Below, piece by piece: positions 24,970 to 35,359 of a DNA stretch of 64,000 nt (the stretch's first letter is position 1; each line of letters begins with the position of its first letter). Source of the stretch: AP-15 sp963703745 (GTDB lineage Bacteria; Pseudomonadota; Alphaproteobacteria; ATCC43930; CGMCC-115725); assembly GCA_963703745.1 (NCBI GenBank), contig CAVPFL010000007.1:124001-188000 (forward strand). The letters are read 5' to 3'. A program made the translations under genes and the position numbers. A model generated the notes under the pieces. That model was not told where the DNA came from and did no database searches. It saw nothing but the letters and a program-made list of their open reading frames with translations.

Positions 24970-25149
24970 CCAGGGGTCTGTAACCCAGGCGCGGCTCGCC
25001 ACGAGCGAAGACGAATTAGCGCGATCGACTGGCGGCTATTTCTATCATCAACGCTCTCGCGCGCCGAACAGGATCGCCAACGATGTCGGGATTCAAGAGG
25101 AGCTGCTTGCAGAGTGCGGCCGCATCTCCTCTATCCCTCTCACCAATTG
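24970..25149 (+). pseudogene. short-chain dehydrogenase C-terminal remnant
   Basis: Reads VTQARLATSEDELARSTGGY, FYHQRSRAPNRIANDVGIQE, ELLAECGRISSIPL, stop. The GxYFYHxxxRxPNxxAxDxxxQxxLLAEC pattern is the usual end of a group of SDR oxidoreductases. The Rossmann fold upstream is missing. Confidence 0.5.
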
Positions 25150-25365
25150 ATCTCGGCGTTGCGCCTTGGCGGGCGTTGCCCAGCGCGGTCACGGACAAGA
25201 CCTAATTTCCTTCGCGGATCGTGGCGCGGCAGAATGCTCAGCTAATCGAGCTCCTCAAGCGACGCGATCACGCCGCATGCATGTGCCCCGCCTAGAGGCG
25301 GGTAAAGAAATTCACCTGGTCGTCCGTTCTCCGCCGCGCGCACGGCACCGCAACTCATAGATGAC

Positions 25366-26040
25366 GTGTCCGCCAGGGGCCGTCCCGCGACCGCGATTGG
25401 CATCGATTGGGACGGCAGGCGCCAAGTGCTGGCAGTCGAACTCGCCAACCGGGAGAGCCGCTCGAGCTGGCGGGATTTCTTGCTGGCGCTGAAGGCCCGT
25501 GGCCTCAACGGCGTCGAATTCGTGGTCGCCGACGATCACGCGGGGCTGCGGGCCGCTCTGCGTGAGGTCCTGGCGGAGGCGGCTTATCAGCGCTGCTATG
25601 TGCACTTCTTGCGCAACGCACTCGACTACGTGCCACGCCGGGTCGACGACGACTGCCTGCAGGAGCTGCGTTGGCTGTATGACCGGCGCGATCTGAGCGA
25701 GGCGCGCCGCGATTTGGCTGCTTGGCTCGGCAAGTGGTCGGCGAAGTATTCCAAGCTCACCGGCTGGGTCGAAGAAAACATCGACGAGACGCTCAGCTTC
25801 TACCGGCTGCCGCGCCAGCACCATAAGCATCTGAAATCGACCAACATGCTGGAACGGCTAAACGAGGAGATCAAGCGCCGCACCCATGTGGTGCGGATCT
25901 TCCCCAATGGCGAGAGCTGCCTGAGGCTGGTGCGGGCGCTCGCGGTCGAGACCCACGAGAACTGGCTCGAACAGCATCGCTATCTCAATATGGATGATCT
26001 GCACGAGCACAAAAAGGAGGCGCTGCGCCGTGCTGCATGA
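25366..26040 (+). pseudogene. IS256-family (Mutator-like) transposase, N-terminally truncated
   Basis: 224 residues remain of about 400: AIGIDWDGRRQVLAVELANR (first Asp), FVVADDHAGLRAALREVLAE (second Asp), QRCYVHFLRNALDYVPRR, STNMLERLNEEIKRRTHVVR (Glu) and IFPNGESCLRLVRALAVET. All three DDE residues survive, but the N-terminal DNA-binding half is absent and no inverted repeats were found, so the element is probably dead. Confidence 0.85.
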
Positions 26041-26282
26041 CCCCTGTCTTCTCCAGTTTGGCACCGTGCTCGCTCGGTCAAGGCCAAGCCGCGCCGGCTG
26101 GCGCGGTGGCCGCAAGCGGCCAGCCTTGACTCGCGCTGCGCGCGGTGCCCCCGCCAGAGCCAGGTCGGGACGAAGAAACGGTGCCCTGATCGAACAAAGA
26201 AACGGGGTCTTGATGCCTGAGACACCCAACCGTCACAGCCCTCGCGAAACGTGACGTCACGATTGCCAATAGGAGGTGGAGG

Positions 26283-26594
26283 ATGCCCGCACATCGCATC
26301 GGTATCGCTCCCATGACCCCGGCCGAGCGCCAGGCGCGGCACCGCGCCAAGCTGCGCCAGTACAGCCAGACCATGCCCCCAGCGTCGGTGCGGCGCATCC
26401 TGTCACGGCCGAGACGGTGGGCGACGGCGATCGCCGCGCTCGTCGATCTGCAGGCAGAATACCGCGCCTGGCTCGACACTCTTCCGGCCAATCTCGAAGG
26501 ATCGAGGCTGGCGGAGAAGCTGCAAGCGATTGCCGAACTCGACCTCGATGAGCTGCAGATGATCGACCCGCCGCGCGGCTACGGCCGCGACTGA
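26283..26594 (+). CDS. small transposon-associated hypothetical protein
   Basis: 103 residues: MTPAERQARHRAKLRQYSQT, then YRAWLDTLPANLEGSRLAEK, LQAIAELDLDELQMIDPPRG, YGRD. An excellent AGGAGG site precedes the ATG. Proteins with this MTPxERQARxRA...YxxWLDxLPxxL...LQAIxELDLxELQxIxPPRGxGRD layout accompany insertion sequences in alphaproteobacteria, from memory. Function unknown; the basic N-terminal end could bind nucleic acid. Confidence 0.65.
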   Translation: MPAHRIGIAPMTPAERQARHRAKLRQYSQTMPPASVRRILSRPRRWATAIAALVDLQAEYRAWLDTLPANLEGSRLAEKLQAIAELDLDELQMIDPPRGYGRD

Positions 26595-26633
26595 CACAGG
26601 AGGTTCTCCACCGACACCACCCAACCACCATGA

Positions 26634-26826
26634 TCAAATTGCTGAACTTGACGTACGCGACTGAAAGAACGTCGTGTAGCCGTTGGAGAGCCCGAACGCC
26701 CAGTGGTCGCCAAGGTTCTTTGGAGGCAACGCTTCCACCGGCAGCTTGGTGCGAGTGATCAGCGCCCAGTCTTCGTTCAACCGGAACGGCACCACTGCCT
26801 GGTCGGCACTGAGCCTCCGCTCGTGT
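26634..26826 (-). pseudogene. outer-membrane transporter-like remnant
   Basis: Reads DQAVVPFRLNEDWALITRTK, LPVEALPPKNLGDHWAFGLS, NGYTTFFQS before TGA. The order LNxDWxLITRTxLP...FGLxxxxxxFF is typical of a group of putative outer-membrane porin-like transporters. It joins the MscS remnant abruptly at about 26826. Confidence 0.4.
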
Positions 26827-27185
26827 TACATTTAACCGAACGGGGTCCTGGGCGAGGTCCAGCCCGATCTGCTTGATCAACTTACGGGCGAGGTCGAGGT
26901 TGCTGTCATAGGTGACGCCGACCGCGATCCTGTCGATTACCCAGTCGCGGCTCTGGTTCTGAATGGCGCCCAACAGGCTGAACGGCACGGTGTAGACCGG
27001 ACCACGGTGGTGCCGCAGCCTGACCGAGCGAATGCTGAAGCCTTCGACCGTGCCCTTGTAATTGCCGCTCTGGATGTACTCGCCGACCCGGAAAGCGTCG
27101 TCGAGCAGGTAGAACATGCCGGCGATGACGTCGCGGACAAAACTCTGACAACCAAAGCCGGTAGCGACGCCAACGACGTTAAACC
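26826..27185 (-). pseudogene. MscS-like channel, central fragment (duplicate of 28666-30005)
   Basis: Reads NVVGVATGFGCQSFVRDVIA, GMFYLLDDAFRVGEYIQSGN, YKGTVEGFSIRSVRLRHHRG, then RKLIKQIGLDLAQDP and a sudden change of content. It is the pore-lining helix and start of the beta-domain of a small-conductance mechanosensitive channel, very similar to the copy at 28.9-29.3 kb (compare YLLDDAFRVGEYIQSGNYKG in both). No N-terminal helices and no C-terminal domain. Confidence 0.7.
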
Positions 27186-27357
27186 GGCGATCAACCGCAA
27201 CATATGGCTCCCTGCGGGTAGGCCTTGCGCCGCAGCTCGCTGCAGCGCTGGAATAACGCGCCCTTGACGCCGTCGCTGCCTATCTACCGAGGATCTGCCG
27301 CGGGATGGCGAACATCATTTGGAGCAATCCGGGAAATCCAACTAAAAAGGCCTTCCC

Positions 27358-28585
27358 ATGGAGAAGAGAATAATTTCCGGGGCCGCCATGGCTTGCGCGA
27401 TGTTGTCCGTCGGTTCGCTGCCCGCACGGCCAAAGCAGCAATGACCAACCGGCAGGCGAGCAGCCGGCGAGCGGCCAACCGGCAGCAGCGACCGCGATGA
27501 CGACGCCGGCCATGACCGTTCCTCTCGTGGCCAACCCAAATCCGACAAGTTTCGATGCCGGACCATTTGGCCCGGTCTACATGACCGGCGCCATCAGCGG
27601 TCTCGGACTATGGCAAAACAATATTTCCCCGGGCGATCAGCATTCGCTGGCGAGCTTGAGCAACGGCCGGTTCTTCTTTCAGAAACCGGAAGGTCTTTTT
27701 CAATATTTTGTTCAGGTGGGTGCGTATACTATACCGTCCCTTGGCACGCCTTATGTCAACACTCCCCAGGCGACGGGCGACTTGTTCGGGCCATTGCCGG
27801 TGGCATATCTGGCCCTGGCGCCGACCAGTACTTTCTCGATCGAGGGCGGCAAGCTCCCCACCTTGATCGGCGCCGGATACACCTTTTCGTTCCAAAATCC
27901 GAATATCGAGCACAGCCTTCTGTGGAACCAGGAGCCTGCCGTCAGTCGCGGCGGTCAGCTGAACTACACCGCCGGTCCTCTCGCCCTCTCATTTTCGCTG
28001 AACGACGGCTTCTACTCGAACCGTTACACCTGGCTCACGGGTTCAGCCACCTACACGCTCGACAGTGCCAACAAGTTCGCCTTGGTCGCCGGCGGAAATT
28101 ACGCGCACACGACCAAGTCAACCTTGGCAACCCCGCTGTTCCAGAACAACGAAACAATCTTAAATTTGATCTACATCCACAATGCCACACCGTGGGCCTT
28201 CGCAACCGGCTTTCAATACACCCGCGTTCCGGCCGCTTCGTCGATCGGCGCGTTGACGTCCGCTTCGACATATGGTGGAGGGATGTTGGTAAATTACAGC
28301 TTTGGCGATAACTCGCCTCTGCCGGGTGTCAGCTTGCCCGTGCGCCTCGAGTACATCTCCAGCACCGGCAGCCTCGCGAATGGCGCACCTAACCTGCTCT
28401 ACGGGCCAGGCAGCAACGCGTGGTCGATAACCGTGACGCCGACTTATCAGTACAAGATCTTTTTTGCGCGCGTCGAGTTTTCCCATGTCGGGGCAAACAG
28501 CACAACGCCGGGATTGGTCTTCGGCCCGGGTGGCACCAATACGACGCAGACCCGCGGCCTGTTTGAAATAGGTATTCTGTTTTGA
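27358..28585 (+). pseudogene. OmpL-like beta-barrel porin, frameshift at signal-peptide junction
   Basis: The mature part from about 27497 to 28585 is a clean frame of alternating beta-strand sequence: PVYMTGAISGLGLWQNNISP, YFVQVGAYTIPSLGTPYVNT, FSIEGGKLPTLIGAGYTFSF, ARVEFSHVGANS, ending RGLFEIGILF with a terminal Phe as in outer-membrane barrels (BBP2/OmpL-type). A signal peptide lies upstream in another frame: ATG 27358, MEKRIISGAAMACAMLSVGS, LPA, followed across a one-base shift at about 27420 by HGQSSNDQPAGEQPASGQPA. If real, the shift abolishes export; an internal ATG at 27497 would lack a signal. Confidence 0.7.
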
Positions 28586-28665
28586 ACCTTAATCGCTCTG
28601 GCGGGCCTGAGCCGATCAGTTCACTACGACACGACGAACAGGCCGAGCTTGCATTTTCTCCCGGC

Positions 28666-30005
28666 TACTCCGCCGCGGCGGGCTGTGTCAGTTCCAGGGC
28701 GCGTTGCGCGACAGCGGCGGCGGAGGGTTCGCCGTCGCCGGCGATCTGCGGTCGGGAAGGCGAATTTGATGCCATTGGCGTCGAAGGCTTTTTTGATCAT
28801 GGCAAGGGCCCGTCGCCGGATCATGGAATTCTGGCCCGGCAAAGTCGTCATCTTCATCCGGAGCTGCACCGCGAAATCGCCGAGCGCGTCGACACCCTGC
28901 ATCTTCAGCGGCTCGAGGATCAGCGGCGCGAATTCGGGGTCCTGGGTCAGGTCCAGCCCGATCTGCTTGATCAGCTTTCGGGCGCGGTCGATATCGCTGT
29001 CATAGGTGATGCCGACCGTGACCTTGGTGATGACCCAGTCGCGGCTCATGTTCTGAACCGCGCCCAGAAGGCCGAATGGCACGGTGAAGAGCGGACCGTT
29101 TTGATGCCGCAGTCTGACCGAGCGGATGCTGAAGCCTTCGACGGTGCCCTTGTAATTGCCGCTCTGGATGTACTCGCCAACGCGGAACGCATCGTCGAGC
29201 AGGTAGAACATGCCGGCGATGATGTCGCGGATAAAATTCTGACAACCAAAGCCGATCGCGACCCCAACGACGCTCAAACCGGCGACCAGCGGGCCGATTT
29301 CCACACCCATTGCCGCCAGCGCCATCAGCGCGGCGACGGCGATGACGACTACAAACAAAATATTGCGGAAAATCGGCAGCAGCGTCTGGATCCGCGCCCG
29401 CCGCCGCGCCTCGTCAGTGTTCGGTTCGCCCGGGTCGGCGGTTTCGGCTAGCTTGAGATCGATTGCCGCCTTCGTCGCGCGCCATAGGACATCGGCGACG
29501 AGGAGGATGATCAGGGCGCTGAGCACGCCGTGTACGAGGCGGGAGAACGGCGTATCGTCTCCAGCGAGGCGCACAGGTCGATACCCCAGCCCCAGGTGAG
29601 CACCGCTGCGGCACCGATGATCAGCAGCGCCCGCATACCGCGCTCGAGGCTTACCTCAATGACGCTTGGCGGACCCTCACCAACCAGCGGCGCTCCGGGC
29701 GGCTGCAGCAAGTGCTCGACCGCACGCCTGATCGCGACGTTGGCGAGCGGCAGGATGATGATTACCAGAACGAGCCAGAAGACCGGCATGGCTCTCGTTA
29801 CCCAAAGCCCCCACAGCAGCACGATGCCGACCGACAGCAGCGCGTTCTGTGCGCCCCGGCCGAGGCGACGCGTCTCGGGCGACGGCGCTTCGGCGCCCTG
29901 GCCCGGCGCAACCGGTCGGCGCCACAGGGATTCCAGCGCAATGGCGAGGAGGCCAAGGCCAAGCACATACGCCACGAGCTGGCGACCCTCCAACGAAAAC
30001 CCGTA
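28666..30005 (-). pseudogene. MscS-family mechanosensitive channel, two frameshifts and missing N terminus
   Basis: Three pieces follow each other in different frames. 30005-29576: LVAYVLGLGLLAIALESLWR with more membrane helices. 29575-28762: LAGDDTPFSRLVHGVLSALI, helices, the pore helix VAGLSVVGVAIGFGCQNFIR, then the beta and alpha/beta domains to GIKFAFPT. 28762-28666: GDGEPSAAAVAQRALELTQP, AAAE and TAG. One base is missing near 29575 and two near 28762. The 5' end is fused to a truncated DUF1254 gene. Intact family members gate ions under membrane tension in hypo-osmotic shock. Confidence 0.75.
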
Positions 30006-31155
30006 CCGGCGGCATCTGGCCCTTTGGGAAGCGGATGACGTATTTGTTGGCGCCATTCAGCTTCTGCCCGGCGCTATCCGTCGTCGCGGTTGGATAGACA
30101 GCGTCCTCTGTGAGATTGCATCCGAGGCCCAATCGGGTGACCAATGCGCGCTGGACGTAATCGGTGCCGTAGCGTCCGCCCGGCTTGAAGAACACCCATC
30201 CGTTCAGATCGGCACCCGCGGCAGGGAAATGCGCCACGATGCGTTCGACACCGAGCTTCGGCACGTTCTGGACATTGGCCACAGAGGCGAGTTTCGAGGG
30301 ATCGAAGTCCTGCCCGGGCACGAGGCCGATATGCGCCAGCCGCGCGAGGATCGGCGCGTCCTCGGCATAAGGCGGGTTTTGCTTCATCAGCTCGGCAAGC
30401 AGCTTGAAGTAGGTGATCGTGTCCATTCGCTCGACCTGCTCGCGGACCGGGGTCTTCATGTCGATCGAAGGATCGACTTTTCCGGGCGGCGGCGTGTAAG
30501 GTTTGCCATAGGCGCTGAGCGGCACGAGCTTGTATTGGTCCTGGAGCGCGTGCACGGCCGTGTAATCCTCCGGCGTGCCGGTGCAGTAGGTGCGGCCGAG
30601 AATCCAGACCATGTTGGTGGCCGACCGAAGCTCCTCGGTGCCGGGAGGGAGCTCGCCGCGCCAGCCGGGGCCGACGATCGCAAACTCACCGGCGCCGGTC
30701 CCGGTAGTGCGCGTGCCGGGATCGGCATAGACGTTGGTCCAACCCTCCAGCATCGGCATCAGGTAGTAGCGCCCGTGCTCGTCGGGGAGCTGCAGGATCC
30801 ACGGGCCCTGAGAGAGATCGAGCCAGGCGATGGAATAGAGCGTGTCCGCGTTTGGGGCGGTGACATCCTTGAATGCCGCCGTCGGATACTCGCGTGCATT
30901 GGCAAACTGCCCCATTGGGGCGTGAAGGCCCTCGGGCTTCGCGGCGTTCGTCAATACCCGGCGCGTCATTTCCATCGTGACGAGCGGGTAGCCGAAGATA
31001 TAGGCGTCGACCGCGGCTGCGAGCGGGCCCGCAGCACCCTCGGGCGCAGGGCCTGCCTCGATCGGCTGGGCCGCGGCGATGGGGATATTGCGGACAAAGG
31101 CCGCCGAGGTGAGAAGGCTGCCGCCTGCCAGGACGGCACGTCGGGTTGTCATCAT
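30005..31155 (-). pseudogene. DUF1254/DUF1214 protein, C-terminally truncated at a deletion junction
   Basis: Starts MMTTRRAVLAGGSLLTSAAF, a twin-arginine-like signal, with GGAG upstream. Then the DUF1254 domain: AAVDAYIFGYPLVTMEMTRR, NADTLYSIAWLDLSQGPWIL, GRYYLMPMLEGWTNVYADPG, and the beginning of DUF1214 up to NKYVIRFPKGQMPPV. There the sequence becomes MscS coding sequence (about 30005) and the frame runs on out of register to 29677. The missing part would be about 80-100 residues. Exported protein of unknown activity. Confidence 0.75.
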
Positions 31156-31217
31156 TGCAACGTCTCCATGTCGGGGTTGCACTGAATCAGTTGGCCAGCC
31201 CTTAGGGGCGACGAACC

Positions 31218-32618
31218 TCAATTACTGAGAGTGACCGACGGGAGCTTCCACTGGCCGTCGAGAATTGCTTGCTTCGGCCAGTAGCACCGCAGAACCAGAT
31301 AGATCGGCCCATCGGGCGCGGGCAGCCAGTTTGATTCCTTGTCACTCCCCGGAGAGGCCTTCTGGATATAGATCGACAAACTACCGTCAGGATCGAGCTT
31401 GAGCTTCGGCAGCATCGGCGAATTGATGAGGTACCGATTAATCGGATTCGCGACCAGTAGTTGAGTCTTGCCGTCGTACATGGTGACCGACCAGAACGCA
31501 TTTACGGGAGGCTGCTTCCCCTTCGCAAAACGCAGGACATAGCGATTTGTCGCACCGTTCAGCGGTTGGCCTGAGGCGTCACCGTGCCAGGTGAAATAAT
31601 AGGCCTCGCTCTCGGAGTTCCCGTAGATGCCCATTTTCGCACCGACCGCGCGGTTCAGATAGTCGTTCTTCATGAACTCACGCGTGCCGAACAGCAGCGC
31701 AGTGCCGGTTTCGGTGGCGACCTTGGCGTCGATGGCCTTCATACCCGCTGCCATGCCCGCGGCGATCGCTTGGCGGACCTCTGGTGAGAAGGCGGCAGAA
31801 TCGAACGGCTTGCCGGGCTCGATACCGATCTTCGCGAAGCTCGCGCGCGCGGTCTTGTCGCCCGCAACGGTCGGGCAGAATTGCAAGATGAAGTTGAGGT
31901 ATCCGAAGAAGTCGGCCGACTTGGCTTTCTCATCGCTGAACGACGGGAAATCCACCTTGGGTGCGGCTGGAGGTGGCGGTGTCCCTAGGAACTGGCTCAC
32001 CGGCTGCACCGTGTAGCCGGCCTGGATCTTCTTGACGTTCACCAAGTCTTCGGGATCGAACAGCTGGGTACGGTAGCCCACAAAGACGAATTGCGTGTCG
32101 GCGCGTATGAGCTTGGTGATGCCCTTCGGGACTTCGCCCTTCCAGTTGGGACCGGCAAGCAGGTACTTACCTTCGCCATTGCCCGTGGCAGCGGTGCCGA
32201 CATAGGCAAAGTTGTAGGTGTAGAGGTCGACGAACTGGACGGAGTAGTACCGCTTGCCCTCCACCTGCGGCACGCCCAATACTAGCGGCTCCGCCCGCAG
32301 ATCCGCCCACAGGAAGGAATAGGGTGCGTCGCTATTCGGCGTTACGATCGCTGTATCTTGTGGCGTGAACACGTTCGTCGAGTTCCAGATTTGGTTGAAA
32401 GGCGCCTTGTACTGTGATTGACTTTTGTCGACTGCATACGAGAACATCGTTCCATAGTTCACGACCATCGGGTAGCCATAGATGAAAGCTTCCTTGGCGA
32501 TGGCTTGAGCTTCGCTGGGTGTGACGCTTTGCGCTGAAGCCGCCGAGGCGCCTGCTATCAGTAAACCTCCGACGAATGCCGCAAGCGCGCGAGAAGCTGC
32601 TGTGGTCAGTATTTTCAT
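31218..32618 (-). CDS. DUF1254/DUF1214 domain exported protein
   Basis: 466 residues, intact. Signal peptide (AFVGGLLIAGASAASAQS), DUF1254 domain about 45-180 (EAFIYGYPMVVNYGTMFSYA, TPNSDAPYSFLWADLRAEPL, YYSVQFVDLYTYNFAYVG) and DUF1214 about 350-455 (NRYVLRFAKGKQPPVNAFWS, VTMYDGKTQLL, IYIQKASPGSDKESNWLPAP). The family's biochemical role is unsettled. The ATG overlaps the TGA of the OmpA-like gene before it (ATGA), showing an operon OmpA-DUF1254-DUF1254-MscS. Confidence 0.88.
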   Translation of the reverse strand: MKILTTAASRALAAFVGGLLIAGASAASAQSVTPSEAQAIAKEAFIYGYPMVVNYGTMFSYAVDKSQSQYKAPFNQIWNSTNVFTPQDTAIVTPNSDAPYSFLWADLRAEPLVLGVPQVEGKRYYSVQFVDLYTYNFAYVGTAATGNGEGKYLLAGPNWKGEVPKGITKLIRADTQFVFVGYRTQLFDPEDLVNVKKIQAGYTVQPVSQFLGTPPPPAAPKVDFPSFSDEKAKSADFFGYLNFILQFCPTVAGDKTARASFAKIGIEPGKPFDSAAFSPEVRQAIAAGMAAGMKAIDAKVATETGTALLFGTREFMKNDYLNRAVGAKMGIYGNSESEAYYFTWHGDASGQPLNGATNRYVLRFAKGKQPPVNAFWSVTMYDGKTQLLVANPINRYLINSPMLPKLKLDPDGSLSIYIQKASPGSDKESNWLPAPDGPIYLVLRCYWPKQAILDGQWKLPSVTLSN

Positions 32619-33185
32619 GTCATTTCTCCATCGTGTGGATCGTCGTCAGGCGCCGGGCCTTCCATCACGATCTCGATGCGGCGGTTCTGCGGCCCGGCCT
32701 TGCGGCGCGTCGTTCGGCGCGACCGCGTGCGTGTCGCCAAACCCCTTGGCCGAGATGATGTTCGGGTTGACGCCCTGCGCGCGGAAATAGGCGACGACGT
32801 CGTCGGCCCGCCGCGATGACAAGTCGATGTTGTCTTTGACGCCCGCCCGCTGCAGCGCGGGGCCGACCGGCAGATTGTCGGTATAGCCGTAGACGACGAC
32901 CTTGGCGTTCTGCAGATTTTGCAGCTTAGGCACGTATTGGTTGAGCGCCTGTTTGCCGCTGGCGCTGAGCTGATAGTCGCCCTCCGGGAACAGCACGTCG
33001 CCGGCGACGACCCATTTGTTCTCTTGCTGCATCTTGCCGATCTGCAACTGCTCCGCCGCCGCCTGGGCACGCGCCTGCTGCAGCTCTGCTCCCTGCTGTT
33101 CGTACGCGCTCTGGGATACGCAAGCTCCCAGAATCAATGCGGTGAGCGGGACAATCCGCGCTGCGGCTGCCAGGTCTATTTTCAT
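32615..33185 (-). pseudogene. OmpA/MotB-domain lipoprotein, frameshifted near the C terminus
   Basis: MKIDLAAAARIVPLTALILG, AC: signal peptide with lipobox LGAC. A coiled-coil segment (QQGAELQQARAQAAAEQLQI) is followed by the OmpA-C domain, QNAKVVVYGYTDNLPVGPAL, NIDLSSRRADDVVAYFRAQG, ISAKGFGDTHAV, which binds peptidoglycan. A one-base change near 32697 moves the end out of frame; the right ending is QNRRIEIVMEGPAPDDDPHD, GEMT with a TGA that overlaps the next ATG. Without correction the frame ends in RAAEPPHRDRDG at 32646. GGAGA precedes the ATG at 33185. Confidence 0.8.
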
Positions 33186-33265
33186 GGCTCGGTCTCCGAA
33201 TGGGTTCATTCCGAGCGGGCAAAGCTTGGCCAGTCGCGAGCCTAGACCCCTGGCTTTTCGACTGA

Positions 33266-34252
33266 CTATGCAGATCCGGTAAATGTTGGACCGAGAATTC
33301 CTGATCCGGGTGCGCTCCGGAGGGTGGTCGAAGGCGACTCGCCGAATGCAGTCCGGAAGGCCACGGCGCACCGCCCCAGCTCGGTAAAGCCGCAGCCATT
33401 GGCGATTTCCGCGACGCTCGCCGTAACCGGGTGGGCAACCCGCAGCCCGGCCCGCGCCGCCTTCAGCCGCCGCAGGAGCATATATCGGCTGGGGCTGATG
33501 CCCAGAAACTCGGCGCAGCAAGACCGCAGGGTCCGCTCGGTCACGCCGATCAGCGCGCACAGCTCAGGCATGGGCAATCGCCGGTTCGGATGGTCGGCGA
33601 GCACCTCCTCCAACCGGACCATGATCCTGGTGTGATGGCGTCTGGCGGTCCCGTCCCCGTCATCTCGGGCCCTGGCGCCCAGACAGGTGACCAGCGCGTG
33701 AATGAGGCCCTGCTCTATGGCTCGCGCGACCTCCGGGTGGGCCAAGATTTTGGGCCGGGTCTCGGCGAGGCCGCAGGCCTGCGCATGCAGACGCCGCAGC
33801 CGTGCGGCGTCACGGGCGGCGGGGCGCAGAACCCGCCCCGCTGCCGGCGCAGAAAGCGCCTTTCCGGAGAGCGCCTCACAATATCTTTCGAGATGCTCCG
33901 GAGGCAGTCCTAAGAGGCTCCAGCTGCAAGGGCCCGTCGTCCGCTGATGGAACCGTTCGCCCCGACTGTGGAATGTCAAGTCCCCTGTTTGCAGTTGCAC
34001 GCCGCCCCACAGCATCGGCGGGTCCGGGCGCGTCGCAAACCCTACAAATACCAGCGCCGGATCCAGTACTACGTAGGCGATGCGCGGCAGATCCTCCTCG
34101 CTGTGCAACAGCTGTAGGCGATGGAGAGTTACCCAGGTCAGGTTGGCCTTGAGCGTACCTTGAGAAGTAGCAAGGAGATCGATCCGAACATGGTTAAATC
34201 TCGCCTGGTAATCATCGGGATCGATAAAGGTGCCCGTGCCGCTTCCCGGCAT
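33266..34252 (-). CDS. AraC-family transcriptional regulator
   Basis: About 328 residues from the ATG at 34252, which has AGGAAAGCGG before it (an in-frame ATG at 34300 is less well supported). The N-terminal sensing domain holds FIDPDDYQARF and QTGDLTFHSRGERFHQRTTG; the C-terminal AraC HTH pair spans about 225-320: RLPMPELCALIGVTERTLRS, CCAEFLGISPSRYMLLRRLK, ARAGLRVAHPVTASVAEIAN, GCGFTELGRCAVAFRTAFGE. Adjacent to the OmpA-DUF1254 operon on the same strand. Ligand unknown; homologous to the next gene. Confidence 0.85.
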   Translation of the reverse strand: MPGSGTGTFIDPDDYQARFNHVRIDLLATSQGTLKANLTWVTLHRLQLLHSEEDLPRIAYVVLDPALVFVGFATRPDPPMLWGGVQLQTGDLTFHSRGERFHQRTTGPCSWSLLGLPPEHLERYCEALSGKALSAPAAGRVLRPAARDAARLRRLHAQACGLAETRPKILAHPEVARAIEQGLIHALVTCLGARARDDGDGTARRHHTRIMVRLEEVLADHPNRRLPMPELCALIGVTERTLRSCCAEFLGISPSRYMLLRRLKAARAGLRVAHPVTASVAEIANGCGFTELGRCAVAFRTAFGESPSTTLRSAPGSGILGPTFTGSA

Positions 34253-34357
34253 CCGCTTTCCTGCATGCCAACCGATCAGACCCGCGGTCCGAAAGGCCAC
34301 GGTGCCGGCCCGAAAATGTCGTCGAACCCGATGCTAGGTCCGCTCGGTCGTGGTTGG

Positions 34358-35359
34358 CTATGCAGATTCAGGAAGATCCCAGGGCGAACCGGAATTTTTT
34401 TGCGGCCGGGCGTCTTCGGGTGGGCGGCGCAGCGCTGCCGAAGGCGACTCCCCGAACAGCGACCGATATGCGACCGAGAAGCGCCCCAATTCCCAACAGC
34501 CAAAATTCGTCGCAACCTCGGTCACGGTCGTCGCCGTCGGATCTGCTATTCGTAAGCCCCGGCGGGCCAGATACATTCGGCGCAGCCACAAATATCGCAT
34601 CGGGCTTGTGCCCAGAAACTCCTGGCAGCAGGCGCGGAGGGTGCGATCCGATGCTCCCGCGGCCGCGCAGAGTTCCGCCGCATACAGGGTGCGATCGGGG
34701 TTGGCCTCCAGCAGATCTTCCAATCGCCGCAATATCGCCGCGTGGCGGTGATGGGTGCTCCTGGTCTCCGCAGTCTCTCCGCCACTCATGCACAAAACCA
34801 TCGCGTGCACGAGCTTCTGCTCCAGCGCCCGGGCTACCTCGGAGTGTGCCAGGATGTCAGGGGCGGTCTTGGCGAGATGGCCAGCTGCTTCATGCAGGTT
34901 CAACAGCCGCGATAGGAGGGGCGCGGGAGGTCTAATGAGATGTGTGAGCGGCGGCGCGGTCAGTTCGCGTCCGGTGATCGCTTGTCCCGCGGCGGCAATA
35001 TCTTCGTGCGTCAGAGCGATGGAGCCCCATTGACACGCGCCCGAAGTCCGGTTGTGCCCGATCGATCCTGCGCGGAACACGATAACGTCGCCTTGCGAGA
35101 ATTCGAGGCCGTTAATGTATGCTTGCTGACCCGGATAGGTAGCGAAAACGATACCGAATACGTTGGGGTCGACCGCGGAATAAACGGCTCGAGGCAGGGT
35201 TTCCTTGCTGCGCTGAAGAGAACGCCGGTCGAGCCAGATCGCCGTAGACTCGGCGCGAAAGTTGCCGCGCCCGGTGACGACACCCCCCGCATGCGCGTCG
35301 CGGATAGCCGCATGATAGGCATCGGGGTCGGTAAAGGTCCGAACGGCGCTGTCGGGCAT
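34358..35359 (-). CDS. AraC-family transcriptional regulator (paralogue of 33266-34252)
   Basis: 333 residues. N-terminal TFTDPDAYHAAIRDAHAGGV and FSQGDVIVFRAGSIGHNRTS match the neighbour's layout; the AraC HTH pair reads TLYAAELCAAAGASDRTLRA, CCQEFLGTSPMRYLWLRRMY, ARRGLRIADPTATTVTEVAT, NFGCWELGRFSVAYRSLFGE. A tandem duplication, now well diverged. GGGGGCG before the ATG. Both may control the downstream envelope operon; unproven. Confidence 0.88.
   Translation of the reverse strand: MPDSAVRTFTDPDAYHAAIRDAHAGGVVTGRGNFRAESTAIWLDRRSLQRSKETLPRAVYSAVDPNVFGIVFATYPGQQAYINGLEFSQGDVIVFRAGSIGHNRTSGACQWGSIALTHEDIAAAGQAITGRELTAPPLTHLIRPPAPLLSRLLNLHEAAGHLAKTAPDILAHSEVARALEQKLVHAMVLCMSGGETAETRSTHHRHAAILRRLEDLLEANPDRTLYAAELCAAAGASDRTLRACCQEFLGTSPMRYLWLRRMYLARRGLRIADPTATTVTEVATNFGCWELGRFSVAYRSLFGESPSAALRRPPEDARPQKNSGSPWDLPESA

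Noticed and set aside
26257..26830. A 286-residue MscS-like protein ending at 26257
   Set aside because: After the LAQDP residues the frame is out of register with an outer-membrane transporter fragment and then runs antisense to the 26283-26594 gene.
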